Assembly (NCBI GenBank): GCA_001872455.1
Contig: MNXJ01000084.1
Location: 42,294-106,293 of the forward strand
Source of the DNA: Anaerolineae bacterium CG2_30_57_67
Lineage (GTDB): Bacteria; Chloroflexota; Anaerolineae; Anaerolineales; Villigracilaceae
Reading direction: 5' to 3'
DNA: 64,000 bases
Part shown: positions 42,075-50,448 of the stretch, piece by piece
Position numbering within the stretch: position 1 is the first letter of the stretch
How the letters are laid out: every line of letters starts with the position of its first letter
Made by a program: the position numbers and the translations under genes
The notes under the pieces: generated by a model
The model's input: the letters and a program-made list of their open reading frames with translations, nothing else
Told to the model about the DNA's origin: nothing
Database searches by the model: none

Positions 42075-42292
42075 TCGTCTAGGCCGGGCACAGCGTGCTC
42101 TTTACCCCCTGCCACCTGGTCGTCGAACTCCTGCGTGCCACACACCTGCCATGCCGAACTGTGTACCAGAGCGCCGCTCCCGGCAACGTATAAGGCATAG
42201 CCGTCAAGATTGCGTTCGGCCAGGATATTTTGAACCGCTTCTACTGCCGCAGATGTCATCGAAACGGTAAAGGTGCCTATTTCTTGCAACAT
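42075..42292 (-). pseudogene. Frameshifted IscA/HesB-type Fe-S carrier remnant
   Basis: The - strand start MLQEIGTFTVSMTSAAVEAVQNILAERNLDG.. (with AAAGGAG in front) matches the opening of A-type Fe-S carriers. After VAGSG the expected CSG is broken: adding one base restores S-G-T-Q-F-G-M-A in the next frame, the usual segment after that Cys. Further on, DDQVAGGKEHAVPGLDE returns in the first frame, implying a second shift. No conserved Cys pair is left. The remaining frame runs into the 3' end of the DUF190/CBS gene. Confidence 0.65.
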
Positions 42293-42538
42293 GGGGGTCT
42301 CCTTTGAAATAAAATTTAGCCGCTGCTATCAGGATTGATTTGCTTTGTCAATTGAAAAACGAAGGCTCGTTAGAAATTAGCGTGGAATCCCCAGATGGGG
42401 ACGGAGCGACAGGGGAAAAGTGAGCAAAAAGGGCGAGTTTACCGATTATCAGCGAAAGCGCGAAAGATACAATGATTTGCCAGCGTTGCGGCAAGATCAT
42501 ACGGGAATTTCATGGCTACGTTGGTAAACCATTCTCTG
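42293..42538. other. Gene-poor stretch upstream of the PadR gene
   Basis: Contains the ribosome-binding site of the IscA remnant at its left end and a 30-codon frame starting at 42472 with a CxxC (MICQRCGK) that may be the relic of a zinc-ribbon gene. No supported gene. Confidence 0.4.
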
Positions 42539-42580
42539 GTATAATCCTGAATAGTCAAAATTGACTATTCAGGATTATAC
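42539..42580. promoter_or_regulatory. Palindromic operator/promoter of the PadR operon
   Basis: Perfect inverted repeat with 20-bp arms and a 2-base centre, ending two bases before the padR ATG. Its left edge contains the extended -10 TGGTATAAT (42537-42545). PadR repressors bind dyads that overlap their own promoters, so autoregulation is likely. The arm next to the ATG leaves no room for a Shine-Dalgarno. Confidence 0.75.
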
Positions 42581-42582
42581 CC

Positions 42583-43113
42583 ATGGAAAAGAAATTGCTA
42601 TTGCTTGGTATCTTGCGCCGCCAGGAAATGCACGGCTACCAATTGAGCGAATTTATTGACAACAATCTCTCGCTTTGTACTGACCTGAAAAAACCGACCG
42701 CCTACTACCTGCTTGATCAGATGGCGCGCGAAGGCTGGATTTCTGCTGAAACAACCCAGGAAGGCAACCGTCCGCCGCGCCGGGTTTACCAACTCACCCC
42801 GGCGGGCGAAGCCACCTTTCAGCGGCTTTTGCGTGAGCAACTAGCGCAATACAGCCCAATTAATTTCCCCGGCGATGTCAGCCTGGCTTTTCTCGACGGG
42901 CTTCCAGCGCAAGAAACGCTGAACTTGCTTGCAGAGCAACGCGCCGCTCTGCTCACCCGGCTGGAAGAAATCAGCGCCATTCACGCTCATACAGGCAGCC
43001 TGAGTCTGGTTTTTCTGCACCAAACGCATCACTTGCAAGCCGAACTGGGCTGGCTGGATGAAGTCATATCTGGCTTGCAAACCCAATCATCTGTTCATCA
43101 GGCCGAAGCCTGA
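42583..43113 (+). CDS. PadR-family transcriptional regulator
   Basis: 176 residues: N-terminal winged helix typical of PadR (LLLLGILRRQEMHGYQLSEFI; TAYYLLDQMAREGWI; RRVYQLTPAGEATFQRLL) and a C-terminal helical Vir-like region used for dimerisation. Directly behind the palindrome at 42539-42580. It heads an operon with a small membrane protein and an MFS exporter, so it probably controls drug or metabolite efflux in response to a ligand. Confidence 0.92.
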   Translation: MEKKLLLLGILRRQEMHGYQLSEFIDNNLSLCTDLKKPTAYYLLDQMAREGWISAETTQEGNRPPRRVYQLTPAGEATFQRLLREQLAQYSPINFPGDVSLAFLDGLPAQETLNLLAEQRAALLTRLEEISAIHAHTGSLSLVFLHQTHHLQAELGWLDEVISGLQTQSSVHQAEA

Positions 43114-43130
43114 ACTAAACAAGGAGTTTT

Positions 43131-43553
43131 ATGACTACTTTACTGACTTTCCATTCGATTGTGCGCTGGCTGGTGATTCTCGCCGCCGTGACCGCCGTTG
43201 TTAAACTTGCATTTGGCTGGGCGCAAAAACAACCTTTCGATAAACTCGCCAGCGCGCTGACAGCGGTTTTCAGCGGGCTAATGGATACCCAACTGTTGCT
43301 GGGATTGCTTTTCTTCATCATAAGCGGCGCATCCATCCCCGGCGGATTTGGCCTGCGCTACCGCTGGGAACATCTGACGCTGATGCTGTTTGCCGTCATC
43401 GTTGGGCATTTACCAGCAATGTGGAAAAAACAACCCGACGAACTGCGCTATCGCAACACGCTTTTGGCTATTCTCGGTGCGCTGGTGCTAGTCGCCATGG
43501 GCGTTTCACTGTTACCCGGCAACCGCTGGCTGCAAATCAGCGGTTTGTTCTAA
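43131..43553 (+). CDS. Four-helix membrane protein of unknown function
   Basis: 140 residues with four hydrophobic helices and two conserved-looking histidines at membrane faces (LLTFHSIVRWLVIL; RWEHLTLMLFAVIVGHL). The pattern HSIVRW near the N-terminus and HxxxM-x(n)-GH later recalls cytochrome-b-like small membrane proteins, but no haem motif is certain. AAGGAG precedes the ATG. Between padR and the MFS gene, so likely involved in the same response. Confidence 0.7.
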   Translation: MTTLLTFHSIVRWLVILAAVTAVVKLAFGWAQKQPFDKLASALTAVFSGLMDTQLLLGLLFFIISGASIPGGFGLRYRWEHLTLMLFAVIVGHLPAMWKKQPDELRYRNTLLAILGALVLVAMGVSLLPGNRWLQISGLF

Positions 43554-43595
43554 ACACCCCGCGCAGTTTTAAAATCGCAAAATACCCAGAAAGAA

Positions 43596-44924
43596 ATGTG
43601 TATGACTGAGTCAACCGTTTCTGAAAAACTTGATTTTAAGAAAATGACCCCCGTGCTGGTGATTGTACTGGTAGACCTGTTGGGGTTGTCCATCATCATT
43701 CCGCTTATGCCGCTCTACGCGGCGCGTTACGGCGCAGACGCTTTTATGATTGGTCTGTTGGGCGCAACCTATCCGTTGATGCAGTTCATCGGCGCGCCGA
43801 TGTTGGGCCGCCTTTCCGACCGGATTGGCCGTCGCCCGGTACTACTCGTCAGCCAGTTGGGAACGTTTGCAGGGTTTCTTCTGCTCGGCCTGGCGAACAG
43901 CCTGCCGCTTCTGTTTCTCTCGCGCATCATTGACGGTCTTTCGGGCGCGAATATCGCCACCGCACAAGCCGTCGTGGCCGATATTACCAACGAGAAGACG
44001 CGCACTCAGGGGCTGGGGCTTATCGGCGCGGCGTTTGGCATCGGCTTCATTCTTGGTCCGATTATCGCCTTTTCGGTGTTGCTTGCCAGTGGACAAAATT
44101 ATCAGGCTGTGGCTTTTACCGCTGCGTTTTTCTCCCTGCTTTCGATTATTCTGACCTTTTTCTGGCTGCCTGAAACGCGCGAGTTGGGAATTGGCAAAGC
44201 GCCGCGCAAGTCGCCGTTTAGTTTTCAGGCTATGTTTCAGGCACTCGGTCGTCCGACGATTGGCCTGTTGTTGATTTTGCTGTTTGCCCAGCAAGTGGCT
44301 TTTGGCGGTTACGAGCAGATGTTCTCGCTGTTTACCCTCAACCGCCTTGGCATGGGTGCGCGCGATACCAGCAGTTTGTTTGTGCTGGCAGGTTTGTTCA
44401 TTGTGGTAGTGCAAGGCGGGTTAATTGGGCGCTGGAGCAAACAAAATGGTGACCGTTGGCTGGTGATGTTGGGGCTTTCCACCCTGGCAATTGGCCTGAT
44501 TCTGACTGCCACCACGCCGCAAATTCCGGTTCCCTGGTACAGCAAGGCAGCCATCTCTGCCGAAGTGAGCGGCAAGGCCGCCACCCAAACCATTCAGGTC
44601 AGCCTGCCGGAAGAAACCGGAAAAGGCTGGCTTGGAATAGTCTGGATTTTGATTGCCAGTTTTCCGGCGGTACTGGGCGGCGGGGTTTTGCAACCGGCTA
44701 TCAATAGCCTGATTACCAAATCCGTGTCTAAAGATGAAATTGGAGGCATTTTGGGCGTTTCTTCCGGGTTTTTGAGCGCTGCCAACGCAATTGCGCCGTT
44801 GTTTTATGGGGCACTTTTTCAGTGGTTTGGCGCGCCTGTGCCGTTTCTGGCGGGCGGCGCGATTCTGGCGGTTTTGTGGCTGCTGGCGACGCGCATGATC
44901 AAAGCGCCAGCGCCAACGGCATAA
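43596..44924 (+). CDS. MFS drug exporter (TetA/MdtG-like)
   Basis: 442-residue, 12-helix major facilitator of the DHA1 type. Motif A GRLSDRIGRRPVLL between helices 2 and 3, SRIIDGLSGANIATAQAVVADIT (motif B/C region) and GLIGAAFGIGFILGP in helix 5 are seen. An extra periplasmic loop of about 50 residues (IPVPWYSKAAISAEVSGK) separates late helices. Start either 43596 or 43602 (MCMTES); AGAAAGAA is a weak site. Ended by a terminator. Confidence 0.92.
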   Translation: MCMTESTVSEKLDFKKMTPVLVIVLVDLLGLSIIIPLMPLYAARYGADAFMIGLLGATYPLMQFIGAPMLGRLSDRIGRRPVLLVSQLGTFAGFLLLGLANSLPLLFLSRIIDGLSGANIATAQAVVADITNEKTRTQGLGLIGAAFGIGFILGPIIAFSVLLASGQNYQAVAFTAAFFSLLSIILTFFWLPETRELGIGKAPRKSPFSFQAMFQALGRPTIGLLLILLFAQQVAFGGYEQMFSLFTLNRLGMGARDTSSLFVLAGLFIVVVQGGLIGRWSKQNGDRWLVMLGLSTLAIGLILTATTPQIPVPWYSKAAISAEVSGKAATQTIQVSLPEETGKGWLGIVWILIASFPAVLGGGVLQPAINSLITKSVSKDEIGGILGVSSGFLSAANAIAPLFYGALFQWFGAPVPFLAGGAILAVLWLLATRMIKAPAPTA

Positions 44925-44936
44925 CGGCGAATAAAA

Positions 44937-44972
44937 AGAAGGGCGCAACCTTGCGGGTCGCGCCTTCATTTT
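44937..44972. terminator. Terminator between the MFS and FAD-oxidase genes
   Basis: aagggcgcaacc-TTGC-gggtcgcgcctt stem (44939-44966) with A-rich left flank and T-rich right flank; the genes converge here. Confidence 0.75.
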
Positions 44973-46387
44973 CATTCGCCAAATACGCGGCGGTACAAAT
45001 CTGATTCGAGCAGGTGGTTGGGGTCAGTGCGGTGTTTGAGCGCCTTGAAGCGTTCGACAGTTTCCGCGCCCAGGTAACGGCGGGCAGTTTCCGGCGAAGT
45101 TTCGCTGTTTTTGGCAAAGTAAAAGCGTCCGCCCGCTTCGAGCACAATTTTGTCAAAATCTTGCAGCATAGCCGAAAGTTTGGCGCGGTTGCCGCGGGTG
45201 ATTTTGAAATCGAGCGCCAGCGAAAAACCGTCCACGGCATGGCTGAGCAAAAACTTATCGGGGCGGTGACGCTTGGTGACGCCGAGGTAGGACGGCAGGC
45301 CGCGTTTCTGGCTGATGGTGAGAATTTCCGTCCAGGCGGCGAGCGCGGTTTCTTTGGGCAGAAAACTCTGGTACTGAATCAGGCCGCCGCGCCCGTAGGA
45401 AAGTTCCCAGTCGGGGACGTAATCCAGCAAAAAGTGGAAGGCGGCGTGCGCCTGACGCTGTTCGCCGCGGCGCAGGCTGGCGACATATTTGGCGGTGTTG
45501 ACCAGCCAGACGCCCGGGTTAATCATGAAGGTCGCCATGAAATAATGCAGCAAATTTTTGGGAACCAGACCAAAAAACTTGGCAGGCAGCGTTTGGTAGG
45601 CAACCTGCAGAGTTTTCTGCGCTTCGGGGTCGTCGCCCGCCGCTAAATAATCGGCGGCGTGAATTTGTCCGCGCCCCAGGCTCTTGCCGCCAGCGGTCGA
45701 ATCCAGCCAGCCGACGATGTAGTCGTGCTGCGGCGCGCCTTCCATCAGCGCGGCGAGTTGCTCCTGCAGGTTGTGGACGGGGAAGGCATGGACGTTCAGC
45801 AGGCCGGAATACATCTGCTTCATCTGCAGGGTGATGGAGGTGAACACGCCCAACATGCCCAGGCCCGAAATCATGCTGTAAAACAAATCGCCGTTTTTGG
45901 TGGGCAAGCAGGTGATTTCGGCGCCGGTCGGCAGCCGGGCGGTAAATTCCAGCACATGCTCGCCGATTGTGCCTTTTTTGAAGTTGTTTTTGCCGTGAAT
46001 GTTGGCGCCCAGGCAGCCGCCCAGGGTGGTGAACATCGTCCCCGAAACAACAGGCGGCCACCAGCCATCTGGCAGAACGTGCTGCCAGAGCTGTTGCAAC
46101 GTCACGCCCGGCTCGGCGGTGACGATTCCGGTTTCTGGATTCCACGCCAGGATGCGATTCATCGCCTGCAGGCTGACGACAATGCCGCCGCCATTGAGCG
46201 CCGCGTCGTTGTAGGAGCGTCCCGCCCCGCGCAGGGTGACGGTTTGCCCGCTTTTTTTGGCCTGCCGGAAGAGTTCGGCCAGTTCTTCGGTGTTGACGGG
46301 TTGATATAGGTGAGATTGCGCCTGTAGCGAGTGACCGAAATTCTCCAGCGTGGTGAGCCGCTCCAAGGAAAGGGTTGAATTTGTCAT
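44972..46387 (-). CDS. FAD-binding oxidase, DprE1-like
   Basis: 471-residue PCMH/VAO-type flavoprotein. FAD-binding motifs TLRGAGRSYNDAALNGGGIVV, AEPGVTLQQLWQHVLPDGWWPPVVSGT, and GGCLGANIHGKNNFKKGTIGEHVLEF resemble mycobacterial DprE1 (decaprenylphosphoryl-ribose 2-epimerase oxidase), including the HGKN segment. It is paired with an SDR, as DprE1 is with DprE2. Start 46387 lies 15 bases after the SDR stop; the open frame upstream overlaps that gene. Alternative: another sugar-alcohol or steroid-type oxidase. Confidence 0.8.
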   Translation of the reverse strand: MTNSTLSLERLTTLENFGHSLQAQSHLYQPVNTEELAELFRQAKKSGQTVTLRGAGRSYNDAALNGGGIVVSLQAMNRILAWNPETGIVTAEPGVTLQQLWQHVLPDGWWPPVVSGTMFTTLGGCLGANIHGKNNFKKGTIGEHVLEFTARLPTGAEITCLPTKNGDLFYSMISGLGMLGVFTSITLQMKQMYSGLLNVHAFPVHNLQEQLAALMEGAPQHDYIVGWLDSTAGGKSLGRGQIHAADYLAAGDDPEAQKTLQVAYQTLPAKFFGLVPKNLLHYFMATFMINPGVWLVNTAKYVASLRRGEQRQAHAAFHFLLDYVPDWELSYGRGGLIQYQSFLPKETALAAWTEILTISQKRGLPSYLGVTKRHRPDKFLLSHAVDGFSLALDFKITRGNRAKLSAMLQDFDKIVLEAGGRFYFAKNSETSPETARRYLGAETVERFKALKHRTDPNHLLESDLYRRVFGE

Positions 46388-46401
46388 TTTTGCCTGCGAG
46401 G

Positions 46402-47184
46402 TTAGAACGTCATGCGGCGGAAAATAAAAGAGGGGATGTGGCGAATGATGTGCATCAACAGCCCCCACTGCGCCGGAATGTAGGCGGTTTGGCGGCGGGC
46501 GCGCATTGCCTGCCAGATGTCCTCGGCGGCCTGTTCGGCGGAAATCACCATCGGCGTGCGCGGCGAATTTTTAATCATATCGGTTGCCACAAACCCGGGC
46601 TTGATGGTCAGCACGTTAACGCCATAGCGGGTCAGCCGGTTGCGCAAGGCTTCGAGATAGGTGTGCAGGGCGGCCTTCGAGGCGTTGTAGGCGGGCGCGC
46701 CCACCCGGCCCCGGTCACCGGCGACTGAACCCATACCAACAATCTGGCCGCGCTTCAGCGCCTGAAAGTAGGCCGCCGCCGGGTTGAGCCAGGCCAGCGC
46801 GCCCAGATAATTGACGCGCGTCATTTCCAGGTCTTTTTCGGCGTCAAACTCCTTCAGCCCAACCGGCAGCAGCGCGCCGCTGTTATAGATAAAAACATCC
46901 AGACCGCCCAGGTCTTGCGTCAGCTGCGCAAAGAGCGCCGCGGCAGACTCCACTTCGCGCACGTCGTGCCGATAGGCGCGGGCGTGCACTTCCCCCGCTT
47001 CGGCGTTGATGGCGGCGCACAGGTTTTCGAGCATTTCCTCGCGCCGGGCGACCAGCGCCAGCGAGTACCCCTCATGCGCCAAGCGGCGCGCCAGCGCGGC
47101 GCCGATACCGCTGGATGCGCCCAGTAAAATTGCCCGTTTGCGCGGACGCAACGGGGAGGCAGAAGCAAATTTTTTATCAGTCAT
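46402..47184 (-). CDS. Short-chain dehydrogenase/reductase, DprE2-like
   Basis: 260-residue SDR. Cofactor motif LLGASSGIGAALARRLA, NSG in VFIYNSGALLP, catalytic Ser in GMGSVAGDRG and YxxxK in YNASKAALHTYLEAL, then KPGFVATDM. Together with the flavoprotein it could epimerise a polyprenyl-linked or other sugar by oxidation and reduction. GGAG precedes the ATG. The promoter is divergent from that of the GGDEF gene. Confidence 0.9.
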   Translation of the reverse strand: MTDKKFASASPLRPRKRAILLGASSGIGAALARRLAHEGYSLALVARREEMLENLCAAINAEAGEVHARAYRHDVREVESAAALFAQLTQDLGGLDVFIYNSGALLPVGLKEFDAEKDLEMTRVNYLGALAWLNPAAAYFQALKRGQIVGMGSVAGDRGRVGAPAYNASKAALHTYLEALRNRLTRYGVNVLTIKPGFVATDMIKNSPRTPMVISAEQAAEDIWQAMRARRQTAYIPAQWGLLMHIIRHIPSFIFRRMTF

Positions 47185-47219
47185 AAGAACTCCGTGTAAT
47201 CTGGCACAAGTGTGAATTT

Positions 47220-47228
47220 ATTTTAGCA
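47220..47228 (-). promoter_or_regulatory. Extended -10 promoter of the SDR/FAD-oxidase pair
   Basis: - strand TGCTAAAAT (47220-47228), 36 bases before the SDR ATG. Confidence 0.45.
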
Positions 47229-47250
47229 CACTCCAGCAGGGCATCCATCG

Positions 47251-47256
47251 TATAAT
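47251..47256 (+). promoter_or_regulatory. -10 box of the GGDEF gene, near-leaderless
   Basis: TATAAT ends 9 bases before the ATG at 47266, and no Shine-Dalgarno lies between them; the mRNA probably begins at or just before the start codon. Confidence 0.55.
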
Positions 47257-47265
47257 AGCAGCATC

Positions 47266-48519
47266 ATGAGTTCATCACTAGAAAATTGGTTGGAAACTTT
47301 CCGCGCCAGGCTGGAAGAAGCCAACTTTTCCGCCAGCGAGAAAGAATCCCTGACGGAACTTTTCCACACCCTGCTCGAATCGGTGGAAACGCTTCAGCCG
47401 GGGACGGTTGCGGATAGTGCGGAGATTCTCAGTGCGCGCCTGTTTTCGCACCGCAATCTGATTGCTCTGATTCGTCAGCAGAGCGCCGAATTGGATGCCT
47501 TCAAACGCATCGCCTACAACTTGACCAGCAACCTGGAACTGCAAGCGGTGCTGGATACCGTTGTCAGCGAAGCCACGCGTTTAATCAAAGGCGCTCACAA
47601 CGCCCATATCTACCTTTATCAAGACGGACAACTCACGTTTGGCGCATCGCTCAGTATGGACGGCGTAAAAAATCAGGAATACAACGTTCCGCGTCAAAAT
47701 GGCTTGACTTATCAAGTTGCGCGCCTCGGCCAAATGGTGATAATTGAAGACATGCGTCGTCACCCGCTTTATCGAAATTTTTCCACCAACGCGCACATGG
47801 CAGGGTCTATTCTGGGTTTGCCGCTGAAGAGCGGCGAAACGGTGATCGGGGTGATGAACTTGTCGCGTGAACAGCAGGGCGCTTTTAAGCCCGCCGAGTT
47901 GCGCCTGCTTCAAATGCTCGCCGATCAGGCCACTCTCGCCATCCTCAACGCGCGTATGCACGAAGCGCTTGCCATGCAGGCGCTCAGCGACACGCTCACC
48001 GGCTTGCCCAACCGCCGCGCCCTTGATCGGCGGCTGGAGGGGGAAGTCAGCCGCGCCACGCGCTACGGACGTACCTTCGCCGTGTTGATGATGGATTTGG
48101 ACGGCTTCAAGGCCATCAACGACACCTGGGGACACGCCGTTGGCGACCAGGTTCTGCACGATGTCGCCCGCTTTCTGGCGGCCAGCGCCCGCGCCAGCGA
48201 CTTTTTGGCGCGCTATGGCGGCGACGAATTGACCATGATTTTGCCCGAAGCCAGCCGCAACGGCGCCGTCGAAATCGCCACCAACATTCAGACGCGCTTC
48301 GCCAATTTTGGCTTTACCCTGCCGGATGGCAGCAACACCCGCCTCGGCATTTCTGGCGGCATCGCCGTCTACCCCACCCACGCCCACACCGCCTCCGATT
48401 TGTTGCGCGCCGCCGATGAAGCCTTGTACAGCGCCAAACGTCACGCGCGCGGTACGTTTGTGGTTGCCAAAGGGTTTACCGGCGAACTGCAAATGCCTGG
48501 GCTGAAAAATCCTGCGTAA
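47266..48519 (+). CDS. GAF-GGDEF diguanylate cyclase
   Basis: 417 residues: helical N-terminus, a GAF sensor domain (about 85-225; AVLDTVVSEATRLIKGAHNAHIYL to QMLADQATLAILNARM) and a C-terminal GGDEF domain (DTLTGLPNRRALDRRL; LMMDLDGFKAINDTWGHAVGDQVL; ARYGGDELTMI). The active-site loop is GGDEL, accepted in active cyclases, and an RxxD inhibitory site (RASD) sits five residues before it, so product inhibition by c-di-GMP is expected. No transmembrane helix: cytoplasmic. GAF ligand unknown. Confidence 0.93.
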   Translation: MSSSLENWLETFRARLEEANFSASEKESLTELFHTLLESVETLQPGTVADSAEILSARLFSHRNLIALIRQQSAELDAFKRIAYNLTSNLELQAVLDTVVSEATRLIKGAHNAHIYLYQDGQLTFGASLSMDGVKNQEYNVPRQNGLTYQVARLGQMVIIEDMRRHPLYRNFSTNAHMAGSILGLPLKSGETVIGVMNLSREQQGAFKPAELRLLQMLADQATLAILNARMHEALAMQALSDTLTGLPNRRALDRRLEGEVSRATRYGRTFAVLMMDLDGFKAINDTWGHAVGDQVLHDVARFLAASARASDFLARYGGDELTMILPEASRNGAVEIATNIQTRFANFGFTLPDGSNTRLGISGGIAVYPTHAHTASDLLRAADEALYSAKRHARGTFVVAKGFTGELQMPGLKNPA

Positions 48520-48565
48520 ATTTGCGCTACGCCCATCATTTGACCAGGTTAAATTAAAACCACCC

Positions 48566-50347
48566 ATGCCAACCCTCACCCAAAGCCTGCCCGCCAACGA
48601 TTTGGGATTTTTGCGCATCGTCGCCGCGCTGTGGGGCATCGAACTGAGCGCCGCCGACCCGGCAGAAGCCGCCGTCGAACTGGCCGAAACCCTGTGCGAC
48701 GCCCAACTGCTCGAAGAAATCGTCTCCACCCTGCCCGAAGACGGCCAAAACGCCCTGGGCGCGCTGGTCGACGCGGGCGGACGCCTGCCCTGGGTGGTCT
48801 TCACCCGCCGCTTTGGCGCCGTGCGCGAAATGGGCGCCGCCAAACGCGACCGCGAACAACCCCACGAACGCCCCAACTCTCCCGCTGAACTGCTTTGGTA
48901 CCGCGCCCTGCTCGCCAAAGCCTTCTTCGACACCGAAAAAGGCCCGCAGGAATTTGCCTACATCCCCGACGATTTGCGCGCGGCGCTGAAATTTATCGGA
49001 TTTGCCGAAACGAAAATGCCCGCCAACGAAGAAGATTCTCCCGCAGAAACGGAAGTTCTGCCAGAAATGTCCCGCGCCAGCACGCCCCCGCTGAAACCGG
49101 TTCTGCTACCGAGGGCCGCACCCGCCCCCGAACCGGGCAACACTCTTGCGTCGGAAAACGTTGCCAAAAGCCCCTCCGCTCCCGAAAAGATGCCCGCTTC
49201 CGCGCCGCAGGGCGAAATTCTGGGCCGGCCCGCCTCCCCCGGCGAAAAATTTCATCCTCTGCCGCCGTTTGAGCGCCTGCTCGATGACGCCACCACCCTG
49301 CTGGCGGCGCTGCGCCTGGGGCTGGAGCCGCCCGAAATGCCGGTCCCAACGCCGATTTTGACGGCTTTTCTCGAAGCGGCGGAGATTTTGCAAAACGGCC
49401 AGCCGTGCCCCACAGCGGTCAAAACCTTTTTGGAACTGCCGCGCCCTGCGGCGCTGGCGCTGTTGGAAAAATCATGGCGAGCCAGCGCAACCTTTAATGA
49501 ACTGCGCCTGCTGCCCGGCTTGATTTTTGAAGGCGGCTGGACAAATGACACTTTGGCGGCGCGTAACTTCATCCTGCCGCTGGTTGAGGCGCTCCCCGCC
49601 GGGCAGTGGTGGAGTTTGGGCGCGTTTGTGCGCGAGTTCAAAACCCGCTACGCTGATTTTCAGCGCCCGGTTGCCGGTGATTATGACTCCTGGTTCATCA
49701 AACGCGCCGCAGACGGTCTTTACCTGCGTGGTTTTGAGCAGTGGGAAAACGTGGAAGGCGCGCTGATACGGTTTCTCGTCGGTGGAGTGTTGTTCTGGCT
49801 GGGGCGGGTGGAAGTGGCCGAGCCGGACGGGTTTCGGGTTGTCAGCCCGGCGCAAGCCAACCTGCCTGCTTCAGCCGTCACGCCAAAACTAAAAATCAGT
49901 TCCGACGGACGCATCAGCGCACCGCGCCCGGCCCCGCGCGCGGCGCGCTATCAAATTGCGCGGTTTTGCGCCTGGGACGATGAAAAAAACGGCGACTACC
50001 GCTACCACGTCAGCGCGGCCTCGCTCAAACGCGCGGCAGAGCAGGGATTAAAAATCAGCCAACTGCTGGGCCTGCTGGCAAAACATTCGGGCGGGCAGGT
50101 GCCGCCAGTTTTTGTCAAAATGCTGCAGCGCTGGGAAATGAACGGCATCGAAACCCGGGTGGAGACGCTCACCGTTTTACGAGTCAGCAAGCCCGCCGTG
50201 CTGGAAGAATTGCGCCGCTCAAAAGCGGGGCGCTTTCTGGGCGAAATTCTCGGCCCAACAACGGTCAAAATTCCCGGCGAGGCCATCCCACAAGTGCTGG
50301 CGGCGCTGGCCGAATTGGGGCTGCTGGCCGAGGTGGAGCAGATGTAA
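48566..50347 (+). CDS. Helicase-associated (XPB/Ssl2 N-terminal-like) domain protein
   Basis: 593 residues without helicase motifs. The C-terminal ~140 residues (YQIARFCAWDDEKNGDYRYHVSAASLKRAAEQGLKISQLLGLLAKHSGGQVP, then TLTVLRVSKPAVLEELRRSK) match the Helicase_C_3/XPB-Ssl2 type domain seen in actinobacterial and chloroflexal stand-alone proteins. The N-terminal part is helical with a winged-helix look; a Pro/Ala-rich linker separates them (about residues 150-230). Role unknown, possibly linked to DNA repair. Not coupled to its neighbours. Confidence 0.65.
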   Translation: MPTLTQSLPANDLGFLRIVAALWGIELSAADPAEAAVELAETLCDAQLLEEIVSTLPEDGQNALGALVDAGGRLPWVVFTRRFGAVREMGAAKRDREQPHERPNSPAELLWYRALLAKAFFDTEKGPQEFAYIPDDLRAALKFIGFAETKMPANEEDSPAETEVLPEMSRASTPPLKPVLLPRAAPAPEPGNTLASENVAKSPSAPEKMPASAPQGEILGRPASPGEKFHPLPPFERLLDDATTLLAALRLGLEPPEMPVPTPILTAFLEAAEILQNGQPCPTAVKTFLELPRPAALALLEKSWRASATFNELRLLPGLIFEGGWTNDTLAARNFILPLVEALPAGQWWSLGAFVREFKTRYADFQRPVAGDYDSWFIKRAADGLYLRGFEQWENVEGALIRFLVGGVLFWLGRVEVAEPDGFRVVSPAQANLPASAVTPKLKISSDGRISAPRPAPRAARYQIARFCAWDDEKNGDYRYHVSAASLKRAAEQGLKISQLLGLLAKHSGGQVPPVFVKMLQRWEMNGIETRVETLTVLRVSKPAVLEELRRSKAGRFLGEILGPTTVKIPGEAIPQVLAALAELGLLAEVEQM

Positions 50348-50391
50348 TTTGTCATACAAAAAAAGTGACGGGATTTTGAAATCGAAGTCAC

Positions 50392-50397
50392 TATAAT
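50392..50397 (+). promoter_or_regulatory. -10 box upstream of kbl
   Basis: TATAAT 51 bases before the kbl ATG; no convincing -35 at normal spacing. Confidence 0.4.
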
Positions 50398-50448
50398 TCG
50401 CAGGCGGCAAAAGCGCCGCGTCACAACTTCCTATTTCCAGGAGAAACC

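Noticed and set aside
42472..42564. 30-codon frame with CxxC (MICQRCGK)
   Set aside because: Too short, no ribosome-binding site, and its end lies in the PadR palindrome; at most a relic.
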